A stretch of 64,000 nt of DNA from Synechococcus sp. SP2 MAG (GTDB lineage Bacteria; Cyanobacteriota; Cyanobacteriia; PCC-6307; Cyanobiaceae). Position 1 is the first letter of the stretch, and every line of letters starts with the position of its first letter. The position numbers and the translations under genes were made by a program. The notes beneath the pieces are model-generated. The model was not told the DNA's origin and made no database searches. It saw only the letters and a program-made list of their open reading frames with translations. Positions 42,642 to 53,068 of the stretch are shown one piece after another. The DNA lies in assembly GCA_030756895.1 (NCBI GenBank), contig JAVBIX010000036.1, forward strand, positions 3,223 through 67,222, in the 5' to 3' direction.

Positions 42642-44240
42642 TCAACCTTTGCTGAAGCGCAGAGAGGCTGGACTGTCCCAGCTTCCCTGTGCCATGTATC
42701 CACGATCGTTGCCCGTGAGATGACGCAGGATCCAGAAAATCGCCTCTTCGGTGCCTGATCCAATGGCCTTCTGAATATCGACTGCAGATCTTGACACTCC
42801 GTCGGATAAAACGTCTTCTACTTGCTTTTGCAGATTGAGAATGGCGGCTGCGGCTTTTTTACCTGCTTCCACACCTGGTTGGTGATAAGCATTCACATTG
42901 ACCAACTCTCCGTATAAACCAACGGCCCGCTCGAACAATGCGATCAGTGCTCCGAGACGGCGCGCGTCAAAGCTACGCATGCTGATACTCAAGCTTTGAC
43001 GCCCTCCTTCCGTGAGTGCTGAGCGCGTTCCTTGCAAGAACCCATCAAGGAAGTCACCAGGACGCTCACCCTCAATTGAAGGGATGTCATCAACATCACG
43101 CAGGACTTCGATGAAGGTTACGAAAAAATTATCGATTCCGTCACGCAACTGCTGAACATAGGCGTGTTGGTCGGTTGATCCCTTATTTCCATACACGGCA
43201 ATGCCTTGATGCACTTCCTTGCCATCGCGATCAAGGTGTTTACCTAGCGATTCCATCACCAGCTGTTGGAGGTACCGACTGAAAACCTCAAGGCGATCCC
43301 GGTAAGGAAGCACGACCATGTCACGTTTGCCTTTGCCTTCGCCTGCGGCGTACCAGGCAGCTGCCATTAATGCTGATGGATTGCGGCGTACATCTGGACA
43401 GCGCGTGGCTTCATCCATTTGGGCGGCTCCTGCCAAGAAGCCACGGATATCGCAACCGATCAACGCCCCTGGTAGTAAACCAACAGCACTCGTGATGCTG
43501 GTTCGACCACCAATCCAGTCGAATAGGTCGAAACGCTGGAGCCAGTTTTCTTTTTCAGCCTGCTGATCAAGCTTGCTGCCCGCCATGGTGACCACGACCG
43601 CTTGCTCTGGCCAACTGCCTCCGAGAGCTTCGAGGCGATGTCTGGCTTGTTCCATGCCGAGGTGGGGTTCGGGGGTTCCCCCCGACTTGCTCACCGTGAT
43701 GACCAGCGTTGTACGGAGACGTTCACCCAGGTTTGCGAGGACCCGGCTCATGCCATTGGGGTCCACGTTGTCGAAAAAGTGAAACGGCAGGCCTACTCCA
43801 TGGTCCTGAAGAGCGCGAACCATCAGCAAAGGACCGAGAGCGCTCCCTCCGATTCCAATCCAAAGGACATCAGTAAAGGGCTTCCCGTTGGGAGCCTGAA
43901 TGGTTCCACTAAGAATTGACTGGCCGAATTGATCGATGGCATCAATTTCAGCAGAAATGCTTACTCCAATCTGTTGATCCGGCGCTAATTGCGGCTGACG
44001 TAACCAATAATGGCCAACTTGCCTTTGCTCATCGGCGTTAGCGATAGCACCTCCCTCCAACGCTTCCATCGCCTTGAACGCTTGTTCCAGGCGGGGAGTG
44101 AGCTCCTCGAGAGCAGAATTATTGAGATGCATCCGACTGACATCAAGCCATAGCCCGAGATCGTCGTGATACCAAAGCAAATCGCAAAAGCGTTGCCACT
44201 GGGTCTGGCTATCGATGGCGCTGAAATCCGGGAAGCTCAT
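42642..44240 (-). CDS. pgi: Glucose-6-phosphate isomerase
   Basis: DVLWIGIGGSALGPLLMVRAL, VVITVSKSGGTPEP; 532 aa. Confidence 0.96.
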   Translation of the reverse strand: MSFPDFSAIDSQTQWQRFCDLLWYHDDLGLWLDVSRMHLNNSALEELTPRLEQAFKAMEALEGGAIANADEQRQVGHYWLRQPQLAPDQQIGVSISAEIDAIDQFGQSILSGTIQAPNGKPFTDVLWIGIGGSALGPLLMVRALQDHGVGLPFHFFDNVDPNGMSRVLANLGERLRTTLVITVSKSGGTPEPHLGMEQARHRLEALGGSWPEQAVVVTMAGSKLDQQAEKENWLQRFDLFDWIGGRTSITSAVGLLPGALIGCDIRGFLAGAAQMDEATRCPDVRRNPSALMAAAWYAAGEGKGKRDMVVLPYRDRLEVFSRYLQQLVMESLGKHLDRDGKEVHQGIAVYGNKGSTDQHAYVQQLRDGIDNFFVTFIEVLRDVDDIPSIEGERPGDFLDGFLQGTRSALTEGGRQSLSISMRSFDARRLGALIALFERAVGLYGELVNVNAYHQPGVEAGKKAAAAILNLQKQVEDVLSDGVSRSAVDIQKAIGSGTEEAIFWILRHLTGNDRGYMAQGSWDSPASLRFSKG

Positions 44241-44345
44241 CTCTTGCGGAGAACCTTCATCCCTGAACCTATCCGTGATTGTCCGAGATGCCCACGAATT
44301 GGAATATCACGGTTATTCTCTCGGCGGAAACGTGGCCTGTGTTTT

Positions 44346-45122
44346 GTGAGTGTTTTTGGACGTCAGGTTGTTGCCATAACGGGAGTTCTGGGCTTTATCT
44401 GTTTGTCCGTTGCTCACCTTCGCAGCACCGCCCAACTGCCCTTAGTCGATGCTGAGATCCAGACGCAGCCTCTGCAGGGAGATCCGAGTGTCTTCAGCCC
44501 AGAAGAGCTTTTGCTGCTGCAGCGTCGTTTTGGTGTGCATGGACCACAAACTCGACTCGCTCAGTTGTTTACCCGGGGTATGGACCAATTCCAGCCTCTG
44601 CGAACGCAAACGGTCAATCGACTTCAAGAACTTAAGCCCGTTATCAAGAGGGAATCGAGACGGTATCGGGTGAATCCGATGCTGGTCACAGCAATTTTGT
44701 TTGATGAAATACAACATTCTAAGCCGGGAGAAGATCTTCCTTTTGTTGTCCATTCCGGTCTTGTCTCAACGCATGGTCCAGCTCAACTTGGAATTAGTGA
44801 GTTGATTCATCAAGGTCGACTTCCCTTAGAACCATCAAAAATTGAAATCGCTGAAGCTAGAAATCTTTTGATGAATTCTGAAGCAAATGTTGAATTACTT
44901 GCAGCAAAGATAGCTCGCCTTAAAAAAGAGTTAGGACTCTCTCCCGATCAAGTTTTAATCGCAAGTCGTTCGTACGTTGATGCCAAAGCGATCGCTACTT
45001 TGGCTTACCTTCATAATGGCAAACTTGATTATCCCAGGCGTGTGTTGCGATATATGCAAGATACTGAGTTGCATGGTTTGATTTATTCGGAGCGCCGTCC
45101 AACCACTCAGCCTTTAGTTTAA
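44346..45122 (+). CDS. Membrane-anchored lytic-transglycosylase-like protein (start uncertain, GTG proposed)
   Basis: N-terminal TM, then YRVNPMLVTAILFDEIQH...STHGPAQLGISELIHQG resembling an SLT-like fold. Confidence 0.6.
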   Translation: MSVFGRQVVAITGVLGFICLSVAHLRSTAQLPLVDAEIQTQPLQGDPSVFSPEELLLLQRRFGVHGPQTRLAQLFTRGMDQFQPLRTQTVNRLQELKPVIKRESRRYRVNPMLVTAILFDEIQHSKPGEDLPFVVHSGLVSTHGPAQLGISELIHQGRLPLEPSKIEIAEARNLLMNSEANVELLAAKIARLKKELGLSPDQVLIASRSYVDAKAIATLAYLHNGKLDYPRRVLRYMQDTELHGLIYSERRPTTQPLV

Positions 45123-45179
45123 TTATCAATCCCATTAAGTTAGTAGGCTTATCATGAAGATCGAATTCTGTTCTAAGCC

Positions 45180-46100
45180 TTAGGGGCATAAAACTTTTAA
45201 TGCAGCTAAACGTATTTGAAGTTCATCCCAATCAAAACTTCTTGGATCGCCACGTTCTCCACCAAGATCAACATGGCGATGGGACGTAATCGCCGCCGGA
45301 GTAAATCCAAAACGATCGATCCAGTCTTTTAGGACAAGCGCTAATGAGTCATATTGTGCAGTTGAGTATCCGCTATGGGTCGATCTGCTATTACTGCCAT
45401 CTTGAGGTGTTTCTAAACTTAAGTGAAGTGCAAAATTGTTAACTGAACCACTTATTTTTGTATTGGTTACGGCCCATTCACCAAGAAAAGCTGAATAACC
45501 CGCTCCATAGGCGCGGTTGAGTGGATCTACAAGATCAACAATCTTTCCATCGAGACCTATTACCGTGTGATAACTCACTTGATCTGCATCTCTGGGATGG
45601 GGAGTTATAAAGGTATTAACAGCTGATTGAAGCGAGTACACCGTTTCATGGAGTACAACGACGCGTGGATCAGGATTAAGGGTTGATCCCCAGGGATTAA
45701 TCCTGAAGCGTTTTCCATAATTTGTAGGATCTGTTGCTACGGACACTCTCCGTTGCTTGAGTGTGCGTTGTTGAGCATCCAGCCGGTTTTTAACCTTCGC
45801 GTCAAAACCGGAACATTGTTTGGCGAGAGGTGAAGACCAAGAGATCGCTCGGGGGGGTCGTGGTTGTTTGGTTTGTTCAACCTTTTGATGCCCTCGCTTT
45901 GCCTCGCTGCCTACTTCATCAAGAAGATCGAGGAGTGACGGACTGCTCGCTTTTAGCGCACCACTTTGATCATTGCTCAACCAGGCCAGAGCACCCATGC
46001 CAAGAATCAGTGTGCCACTACAAAAAATCAAAGTCACACCACGATGGGATAGGTGAGACTTCACTCGCTTCCAGGTTTCAGTTACACGATTGAAAACCAT
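45180..46100 (-). CDS. N-acetylmuramoyl-L-alanine amidase (Amidase_2-like)
   Basis: VVVLHETVYSLQSAVNTFITPHPRDADQVSYHTVIGLDGKIVDLVDPLNRAYGAG...AITSHRHVDLGGERGDP. Confidence 0.87.
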   Translation of the reverse strand: MVFNRVTETWKRVKSHLSHRGVTLIFCSGTLILGMGALAWLSNDQSGALKASSPSLLDLLDEVGSEAKRGHQKVEQTKQPRPPRAISWSSPLAKQCSGFDAKVKNRLDAQQRTLKQRRVSVATDPTNYGKRFRINPWGSTLNPDPRVVVLHETVYSLQSAVNTFITPHPRDADQVSYHTVIGLDGKIVDLVDPLNRAYGAGYSAFLGEWAVTNTKISGSVNNFALHLSLETPQDGSNSRSTHSGYSTAQYDSLALVLKDWIDRFGFTPAAITSHRHVDLGGERGDPRSFDWDELQIRLAALKVLCP

Positions 46101-47779
46101 CGATCACGTAATTCTTTTTGTGATGGAGATGCATCAGGGTCCCAGGCGATCTCCCATTGCTCCACAATTGGATCGCTTTTCTTCAGGATTGTCGAGCCAA
46201 GACGACCTCGTCGTGCATAAAGAACAGGAATCTGTTCGGGCCCTTGAAGGAGTGCTTGCCAATGCTCAAGCCCCCTTAGACGCCAATCATGAGCTCCGAT
46301 TAGCTCGTCCCCTGGGACAAGTCCTGCTAGTTCGGCAGGACCTTTAGGACTCACCTTGTTGATCAAAAGTCGACCCTTTTGCTTCGAAAGTTGCATCCCT
46401 ACGTTTGGATGCTTCGATGGAATCGCAACCGCTTGCAAGCCAAGAGCGTTCAGGCTTTCATGAATTGGAACTGCCATCGTGGTTTCAAGCCAGGTTGGCA
46501 AAAGCTTGGCCAATGCCCCGTTGTGGGCGGCCACAGCTTGAATTAGGTCTGTTGGCTCATAACCCTTGCCATGCCGCCCTAAGTGCTGCCAAAGATCTCG
46601 AACAACACAGGAGAGGGCCGAACCTGATTGTCTGAGTTGTACATCAAGGCAAAATGAGACAACAGTTCCAAGTCGGTAATAACTAATTTGTGCCACTGAA
46701 TTTGCGGCTGTTTGCTTGTAAAGCCGTAACCACGCTTCCCTTGAGCTATCAGCTAAGGATTGGATCTTGCATCCAGGATTGAGTAAAACATGAGAAATAT
46801 CTTGTCCTAAGTCTTTAAGAAATGTTTTTCGATCAGATTTGTCCGCTAAAAGCGACAAAGTGAGATCGAAATAACTCGTTATTCCTTCTGCAAACCAAAG
46901 TCCATCGCTAATTTCTGCCTTGTCGTATCGATAAGGAACGTAGGCACTTGGTCGGAGTCTACGCACATTCCATTGGTGAAAATATTCGTGGCCAATGAGC
47001 TGTAGGAGTTTTCGATAGCCATCATTTTTTGTGAGAGCTTCCCAGGAAAATTGAAGTACTGAGGAATGATCATGCTCTAAACCGCCATATCCTTGATCGA
47101 GTAGCTGAATGACTAATTGATAACGATCGCCAGATGGTGGTGGGGTACCCATCAATGTGCAAGCGGCTTCGCAGACGGCCTCGATATCGGCTTGAAAGGT
47201 GAGAGGCCAGCCCATTGGTGGCGTGCCAATCGTTAGCAATTCATGTTGATGACCACAAACTGTGAACGGACGGGAATGAAAGGGACCGGCGTGTACGGGT
47301 GCATCAACGAGATGGTCAAAGTCTTTTGCCTCATAGCCATCGTCAACAGGTGGAAGGGGGAGATGTCCTAACCAACCGGTAGGTAAACACAGCTGGAGAT
47401 GATGTGGATTCCAGCGTTCACCATCAATCAGCATCACCACTGCGGGCAGGCACAGGGATGCGAAATCTGGATCTAAATGATTGGTCCGTACCGTGAGCTG
47501 ACGCGCTTCCAGCGTGTACGTCAAACAAACAGGGTCAAGGTTCAGAAGCTCTGCCGTCCAGCACGAGGGTGCTACTCGCTTGCAGCTAACAGAGCGACCT
47601 GATTGCTGAAGTTCAAGACTGTGGAGATGCTGTGCATGGTCGCGAACGGTATAGGACCCAGGTGTCCAACTCGGCATCAACCAAGATTGATGATGAACTC
47701 GAGGTGTCCACTCGAGTGAAACCTTGAGTTCCTGTCGTGCAGGCTCGCAGAGATTGATTGAAATCCTGACGCCACCCAT
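46082..47779 (-). CDS. M61-family glycyl aminopeptidase-like protease with PDZ domain
   Basis: LIGHEYFHQWNVRRLRP (HExxH), LWFAEGITSYF, PDZ-like region KVSPKGPAELAGLVPGDELIGAH. Confidence 0.9.
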   Translation of the reverse strand: MGGVRISINLCEPARQELKVSLEWTPRVHHQSWLMPSWTPGSYTVRDHAQHLHSLELQQSGRSVSCKRVAPSCWTAELLNLDPVCLTYTLEARQLTVRTNHLDPDFASLCLPAVVMLIDGERWNPHHLQLCLPTGWLGHLPLPPVDDGYEAKDFDHLVDAPVHAGPFHSRPFTVCGHQHELLTIGTPPMGWPLTFQADIEAVCEAACTLMGTPPPSGDRYQLVIQLLDQGYGGLEHDHSSVLQFSWEALTKNDGYRKLLQLIGHEYFHQWNVRRLRPSAYVPYRYDKAEISDGLWFAEGITSYFDLTLSLLADKSDRKTFLKDLGQDISHVLLNPGCKIQSLADSSREAWLRLYKQTAANSVAQISYYRLGTVVSFCLDVQLRQSGSALSCVVRDLWQHLGRHGKGYEPTDLIQAVAAHNGALAKLLPTWLETTMAVPIHESLNALGLQAVAIPSKHPNVGMQLSKQKGRLLINKVSPKGPAELAGLVPGDELIGAHDWRLRGLEHWQALLQGPEQIPVLYARRGRLGSTILKKSDPIVEQWEIAWDPDASPSQKELRDRWFSIV

Positions 47780-48150
47780 CAGCAGATCGCTCGGTCAGCT
47801 CCCTGCTGGTCTGTCCTTGAGACAGATGGCTCAAAGGTGACACCTTCTGCAGAGCGCAGGGCCGACCTCAGGGCATAGGACCGCAAAATAGTGTTGAGAT
47901 GCGTTTTGTGACCTGCGGAATCTTTGGTTTGACCAAGATCCAGCATCAACGCTAAAGATCCATCGGCATCCCACCTCCAGCCCATTTGGAGCCCGCTTCT
48001 GTCTGTGGCTACCAATTCAGCAGGATAAATATCCTGGCCGAACGCTTTGATCAGGCCTGGTCGCTGGACGAGGTAGTGCTCCGCCAACAGAGTTTCCTCA
48101 AGAAGCTCGAGGTCTGTGATGACGGTTGGCAGGATGGTCAGATGGGACAT
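47779..48150 (-). CDS. ycf35: Ycf35 / DUF1257 protein
   Basis: MSHLTILPTVITDLELLEETLLAEHY...ELVATDRSGLQMGWRWDADGSLALMLDL. Confidence 0.85.
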   Translation of the reverse strand: MSHLTILPTVITDLELLEETLLAEHYLVQRPGLIKAFGQDIYPAELVATDRSGLQMGWRWDADGSLALMLDLGQTKDSAGHKTHLNTILRSYALRSALRSAEGVTFEPSVSRTDQQGADRAIC

Positions 48151-48870
48151 GAGCACATGATGCCCGCGCATTCAAACCTTAGCCACTGTGCTGCTGATTC
48201 ATTCGAATCAGGCCTCGAGTTGATCTCTCCATCGATTCAGCAATGGCCACACTTTGAACCAGCCTTGCGATTGGGAGTGATGGCTTCTGGTAACGGAAGC
48301 AATTTCGAGGCGATTCAAGAGTCGATTTCTGCTGGAGCTCTGCATGCCAACATTCGCCTTCTAGTGGTCAATAACCAAGGCTGTGGCGCTGAACAACGAG
48401 CGGAGCGTCTCAACATTCCTCGTCAGTTGTTGGATCATCGTCAGTTTGAAACGAGAGAACAACTTGATCACGCTCTTGTGAATGCGTTTCTTGAGGCTGA
48501 TGTGGACCTGATTGTGATGGCTGGCTGGATGAGGATTGTGACTCCAGTGCTGATTGAAGCCTTCCCGAACCGTTTGCTCAATATCCACCCATCACTTCTG
48601 CCCAGCTTCAAAGGTCTCGATGCGGTTGGTCAAGCTCTTCAAGCGTCTGTGCGAATCAGTGGTTGCACTGCACATCTGGTCCAGGCCGATGTGGATACAG
48701 GACCGGTGATCGCCCAGGCGGCTGTTGCTGTGCTTCAGGACGACAGTCCAGAGTCTTTGGCCCTGCGCATTCAATCCCAGGAACACCGCATTTTGCCCTG
48801 GGCTATCGCTCTTGCCGGTACGAGGTGGCGGAAATCGTTAGCACTGTCTTCCAGCAGAGATCAGGGATAA
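48142..48870 (+). CDS. purN: Phosphoribosylglycinamide formyltransferase
   Basis: LRLGVMASGNGSNFEAIQESI, NIHPSLLPSFKGLDAVGQAL, GCTAHLVQADVDTGPVIAQA; starts at 48142/48157/48160 possible. Confidence 0.95.
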   Translation: MGHEHMMPAHSNLSHCAADSFESGLELISPSIQQWPHFEPALRLGVMASGNGSNFEAIQESISAGALHANIRLLVVNNQGCGAEQRAERLNIPRQLLDHRQFETREQLDHALVNAFLEADVDLIVMAGWMRIVTPVLIEAFPNRLLNIHPSLLPSFKGLDAVGQALQASVRISGCTAHLVQADVDTGPVIAQAAVAVLQDDSPESLALRIQSQEHRILPWAIALAGTRWRKSLALSSSRDQG

Positions 48871-49925
48871 AAGGGGACGAGGGGCAACCCTGTCTCGCCC
48901 GGCAGGCCTGCCATCAGGTTGAGACATTGAATGGCCTGTGCGGCTTGTCCTTTCATCAAGTTGTCTACAGCGCTCATCAGGACAAGACGTCCGGTTCGAT
49001 TGTCGACTTGAACGGATAAAAAGGCCCGGTTGGTGTGTTTAGCCCATTTGGTTGCTGGATAGGTTCCAACAGGCAACACCGTGACGCAGGTGTGATGGCG
49101 GTAAAAACTATCCAAAACTGTGGTGCAGTCTTCGGCGGTGAGTCCTGGATCGCGCAATCTGGCGTACACCGTTGAAAGCAGCCCTCGCACCATGGGAACG
49201 AGATGGGGTGTGAACTGCAATTGGATTGCACATCCAGCAATCTCACTAGCCATTTGCTCAATTTCTGAGGTGTGGCGATGGCCTACAACGCCGTAAGGAC
49301 TGATCGATTCAGAGGCTTCGGCCAATAAAAGATTTTCCTTCGCAGCGCGTCCGCCACCCGACGTGCCTGTCTTGGCATCGATGATCACACCATCTTGTTC
49401 AATCAACCCTTGCTTAAGGAAGGGCAATAAGGGAAGCAAGCTGGCGGTGGGAAAGCAGCCAGGTGCTGCGACCAATCGAGCTGTCGCAATGGCAGGAGCA
49501 TTCCACTCAGGCAAGCCGTATACCGCCTCAGAGCACAAGTCGGCATCTGTGCGTTTGCAAGAGAGAGCCTCTTGGGCATAAACACGCGACCACTGGTCGA
49601 GTGAGCGGTAGCGGTAATCAGCGGAGAGATCCACAACCCGAACGCCTCGTTCCAGAAGCTCTGGGGCCAGGCCACTCGCCAATCCATTGGGAAGGCTGAG
49701 AATGGCCACATCTGCGCGCTCGGCAATTCTTGAGGGCTCAGGACTCTCCACCAGGGGGTCATCCGGAAGGGGCAAAAATGGGCAGAGCTCGCTCCAACGT
49801 TTGCCAGCACTGCGTTCTCCTCCGAGCAGGCTGATCTCAAAATTGGGATGGGACTGCAACAGCCTCATGCTTTGCAAGCCCCCATAACCGGATGCTCCGA
49901 TTACCGCAACTCGTTTGATCGCCAT
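48861..49925 (-). CDS. argC: N-acetyl-gamma-glutamyl-phosphate reductase
   Basis: KRVAVIGASGYGGLQSMRLL, VAAPGCFPTASLLPLLP, GTSGGGRAAKENLL. Confidence 0.96.
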   Translation of the reverse strand: MAIKRVAVIGASGYGGLQSMRLLQSHPNFEISLLGGERSAGKRWSELCPFLPLPDDPLVESPEPSRIAERADVAILSLPNGLASGLAPELLERGVRVVDLSADYRYRSLDQWSRVYAQEALSCKRTDADLCSEAVYGLPEWNAPAIATARLVAAPGCFPTASLLPLLPFLKQGLIEQDGVIIDAKTGTSGGGRAAKENLLLAEASESISPYGVVGHRHTSEIEQMASEIAGCAIQLQFTPHLVPMVRGLLSTVYARLRDPGLTAEDCTTVLDSFYRHHTCVTVLPVGTYPATKWAKHTNRAFLSVQVDNRTGRLVLMSAVDNLMKGQAAQAIQCLNLMAGLPGETGLPLVPFYP

Positions 49926-50026
49926 GAACTGAGCAGAATGATCGGCTGATCGTACTGGCGTCGATCATGATGAGAGCTTGTTGGATACCTAGAACGCTGA
50001 GCCATTCAGCCGTAGCTGCCGAGGGT

Positions 50027-51637
50027 ATGGATCCGATCTTTGATTCCATCCCTGATGCCCTAAACGCCATCCGTAATGGTGAGTGCGTTGTCGTCGTCGA
50101 TGACGAGCGCCGAGAAAACGAAGGTGATTTGATTTGTGCCTCGCAATTTGCGACGCCCGAGCAGATCAATTTCATGGCTAAAGAGGCTCGAGGCTTGATC
50201 TGTCTTGCCATAGAAGGAGATCGTCTTGATGCCCTCGACCTGCCCTTGATGGTTGATCGCAACACCGATGAAAATCAAACAGCGTTCACGGTGAGTATTG
50301 ATGCCGGCCCTGAGCATGGCGTCTCGACAGGGATTTCAGCGGAGGACCGCTCTCGCACGATTCAGGTTGTGCTCCAGGCCGATGCCAAACCATCCGATCT
50401 AAGGCGTCCAGGGCACGTGTTTCCGCTGAGAGCCCGTTCTGGAGGGGTGCTCAAACGTGCTGGTCATACTGAAGCTGCTGTTGATCTCGCCCAGCTCGCC
50501 GGACTCATTCCATCGGGGGTGATTTGTGAAATACAGAATTCCGATGGGTCGATGGCTCGTCTGCCAGAACTTCAGGACTACGCCAAACAATTTGGCTTAA
50601 GGCTTATCAGCATTGCTGACCTCATCAGCTACAGGCTTCAGAACGAACGCTTTGTCCGTCGTCATGCTCAGGCAGTCATGCCTAGTCAGTTCGGACAGTT
50701 TCAGGCGATCGGATTTCGCAATGAACTTGACAACAGTGAGCATGTTGCCCTGGTGAAAGGTATTCCCGGGCAACTGAAAGAACCGGTCTTGGTTCGGATG
50801 CATTCAGAGTGCCTTACGGGAGATGCATTTGGTTCTCTTCGTTGTGACTGCAGGCCACAACTTGAGGCCGCTTTGTCGCAAATCGAGCAAGAAGGTGAAG
50901 GAGTTGTTGTTTATTTACGGCAAGAAGGGCGTGGCATTGGCCTGATTAATAAATTGAAGGCTTACAGCCTCCAAGATGGAGGACTCGACACTGTTGAAGC
51001 AAATGAGAAGCTGGGTTTTGGAGCAGATCTACGAAATTACGGAGTAGGAGCACAGATTCTCGGTGATCTTGGCATTCATCGCCTCAGGCTCCTGACCAAC
51101 AACCCACGCAAAATTGCAGGACTTGGAGGGTATGGCCTGGAAGTTGTAAGTCGAATACCACTCATCATCAATCCAGGTGATTATAACGCCAACTATCTAG
51201 CCACTAAGAGAGACAAACTAGGACATCTATTCAATGAGAGCAGCGCAACAGATGTCGTCACTTTAGCCTGGGATTGTGGTGAAGATCTGATCGCTAAGCT
51301 CCCAGACCTTTTGAATAAGGCTGAGATATTGGCTTCAAAATTAAGTCTTACTTTGCAACCAGAGCAAACGCCAAGACTGCTTGCGCTTTGGGAGCGTCCT
51401 CAATTTGTTTGGACTGTTTCAGGCGATCATTCCGCGATTGAGCTATTTCTCAAATCTTTGGCGTCTTGGACGGAAACAAAAAGGCTGGGCTTCTTGAAAA
51501 CGGCGAAAGCAGAGCAGCGTCTCCATCCTTCATTGCAACTCAATCGCGAAGACAGGGACTTGGCTTCTTTGCTGAACGACAAAAAAAATGGCTGGTCAGA
51601 ACAAGCTGATCAGCCAACTTTGATCCACTGGTCCTAA
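50027..51637 (+). CDS. ribBA: Bifunctional DHBP synthase / GTP cyclohydrolase II
   Basis: [77 protein letters not shown]. Confidence 0.97.
   Translation: MDPIFDSIPDALNAIRNGECVVVVDDERRENEGDLICASQFATPEQINFMAKEARGLICLAIEGDRLDALDLPLMVDRNTDENQTAFTVSIDAGPEHGVSTGISAEDRSRTIQVVLQADAKPSDLRRPGHVFPLRARSGGVLKRAGHTEAAVDLAQLAGLIPSGVICEIQNSDGSMARLPELQDYAKQFGLRLISIADLISYRLQNERFVRRHAQAVMPSQFGQFQAIGFRNELDNSEHVALVKGIPGQLKEPVLVRMHSECLTGDAFGSLRCDCRPQLEAALSQIEQEGEGVVVYLRQEGRGIGLINKLKAYSLQDGGLDTVEANEKLGFGADLRNYGVGAQILGDLGIHRLRLLTNNPRKIAGLGGYGLEVVSRIPLIINPGDYNANYLATKRDKLGHLFNESSATDVVTLAWDCGEDLIAKLPDLLNKAEILASKLSLTLQPEQTPRLLALWERPQFVWTVSGDHSAIELFLKSLASWTETKRLGFLKTAKAEQRLHPSLQLNREDRDLASLLNDKKNGWSEQADQPTLIHWS
51581..51615 (-). 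terminator. Intrinsic terminator for the minus-strand cyclophilin gene, inside the ribBA 3' end
   Basis: Minus strand: ggctgatcag-cttgtt-ctgaccagcc-a-tttttttt. Confidence 0.8.
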
Positions 51638-51641
51638 CGGA

Positions 51642-52067
51642 TCAGTCAGTCACTGTGACGCTTTCAATGCGACTGCCGTTTTTCAAGGCGAGAACAACAT
51701 TCATGTCACCGGTTTGTCCGAACACGGTGTGAACCCCATCGAGGTGGGGCTGAGCTTCATGAACGATGAAAAATTGGCTTCCGCCGGTGTTTTTACCGGC
51801 ATGGGCCATCGAAAGAATGCCAGGAGCATGCTTTCGACTGTTGATCTCGCAATTAATCATGTAGCCAGGACCGCCTGTTCCAGGCGTTCCTTTTGCGCCT
51901 TCACGGCTGTTAGGACATCCACCTTGAGCCATGAAACCATCGATGACGCGATGAAAGGCAAGACCGTCGTAGAAACCTTCGCGCGCGAGCTTCACAAAAT
52001 TGGCGACGGTGTTCGGCGCATCTTGATCGAACATTTCCAGCTTGATCTGGCCGGCATCCGTTTTCAT
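51642..52067 (-). CDS. Peptidyl-prolyl cis-trans isomerase, cyclophilin type
   Basis: [53 protein letters not shown]. Confidence 0.96.
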   Translation of the reverse strand: MKTDAGQIKLEMFDQDAPNTVANFVKLAREGFYDGLAFHRVIDGFMAQGGCPNSREGAKGTPGTGGPGYMINCEINSRKHAPGILSMAHAGKNTGGSQFFIVHEAQPHLDGVHTVFGQTGDMNVVLALKNGSRIESVTVTD

Positions 52068-52150
52068 CAGGACTGTCGTCAAGGCACCAAAAGCAAAAAC
52101 GAATCTTAGGCAAGCGAGCAAGATGAGTGTCAATGCGCGCCGCTTAAATC

Positions 52151-53068
52151 ATGACCACACTCCCTTTCTCCCTCCAAGACGCTCGAGTTGGTGTGATCGG
52201 TGGTAGTGGTTTGTATTCGATTGATGGACTCGAATCCGTTGAGGAGGTCACGTTGGATACGCCATTCGGCGTTCCTTCTGATTGTTTGCGCGTCGGCCAA
52301 CTGAATGGAGTTGAGGTGGTGTTTCTTGCTCGCCATGGACGCTCACATCACCTGCTCCCAAGCGAAGTTCCCTATCGGGCCAATATCTGGGCCATGAGGT
52401 CCTTAGGGGTGCGTTGGTTGATATCGGTGTCCGCCGTGGGATCTCTTCAGGAACATCTGCGCCCCCGAGACATGGTTGTTCCAAACCAGTTCATCGACAG
52501 AACGGTGCAGAGGCCTCAATCCTTCTTTGGTGATGGCTGCGTGGCCCACGTCAGCCTTGCTGATCCATTTTGCGAGCGGTTGAGTGAACTGCTTACATCT
52601 GCAGCATCGGCAGAAATGCCATCCGGACATCGGCTGCATCGCGGAGGCACCTATCTGTGCATGGAAGGTCCAGCGTTTTCGACGAGAGCGGAAAGCGAGC
52701 TCTATCGCAACTGGGGTTGTGATGTGATCGGCATGACGAATCACACGGAAGCCCGTTTAGCGAGAGAAGCTGAAATCGCCTACGCCTCGCTCAGCATGGT
52801 GACTGATTTTGATTGTTGGCATAAAGAGCACGATGCTGTGAGCGTTGAAATGATCATTGGCAACCTCACAGCCAATGCCACTGCAACGGGCCCAATCCTG
52901 TTCGCTCTCATGGAAAAATTGGGCCGTGAACGCCCTTCTTCTCCAGCCCATCACGCTCTCAAAGATGCTTTGATGACGGCTCCTGATGCTGTTCCTGCGG
53001 CAACTAGGCAACGCCTGGATTTATTTACCAGTACCTATTGGGGACCAGCAACCGCTCACGCTCAATGA
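52151..53068 (+). CDS. mtnP: S-methyl-5'-thioadenosine phosphorylase
   Basis: VGVIGGSGLYSIDGLESVEEV, FLARHGRSHHLLPSEVPYRANI, EGPAFSTRAESELYR, IGMTNHTEARLAREAEI. Confidence 0.95.
   Translation: MTTLPFSLQDARVGVIGGSGLYSIDGLESVEEVTLDTPFGVPSDCLRVGQLNGVEVVFLARHGRSHHLLPSEVPYRANIWAMRSLGVRWLISVSAVGSLQEHLRPRDMVVPNQFIDRTVQRPQSFFGDGCVAHVSLADPFCERLSELLTSAASAEMPSGHRLHRGGTYLCMEGPAFSTRAESELYRNWGCDVIGMTNHTEARLAREAEIAYASLSMVTDFDCWHKEHDAVSVEMIIGNLTANATATGPILFALMEKLGRERPSSPAHHALKDALMTAPDAVPAATRQRLDLFTSTYWGPATAHAQ

Noticed and set aside
45123-45179. Bidirectional terminator between the SLT-like and amidase genes
   Set aside because: Partial complementarity (taggctta/ctaagcct) with long loop and no U-tract; too weak to call.
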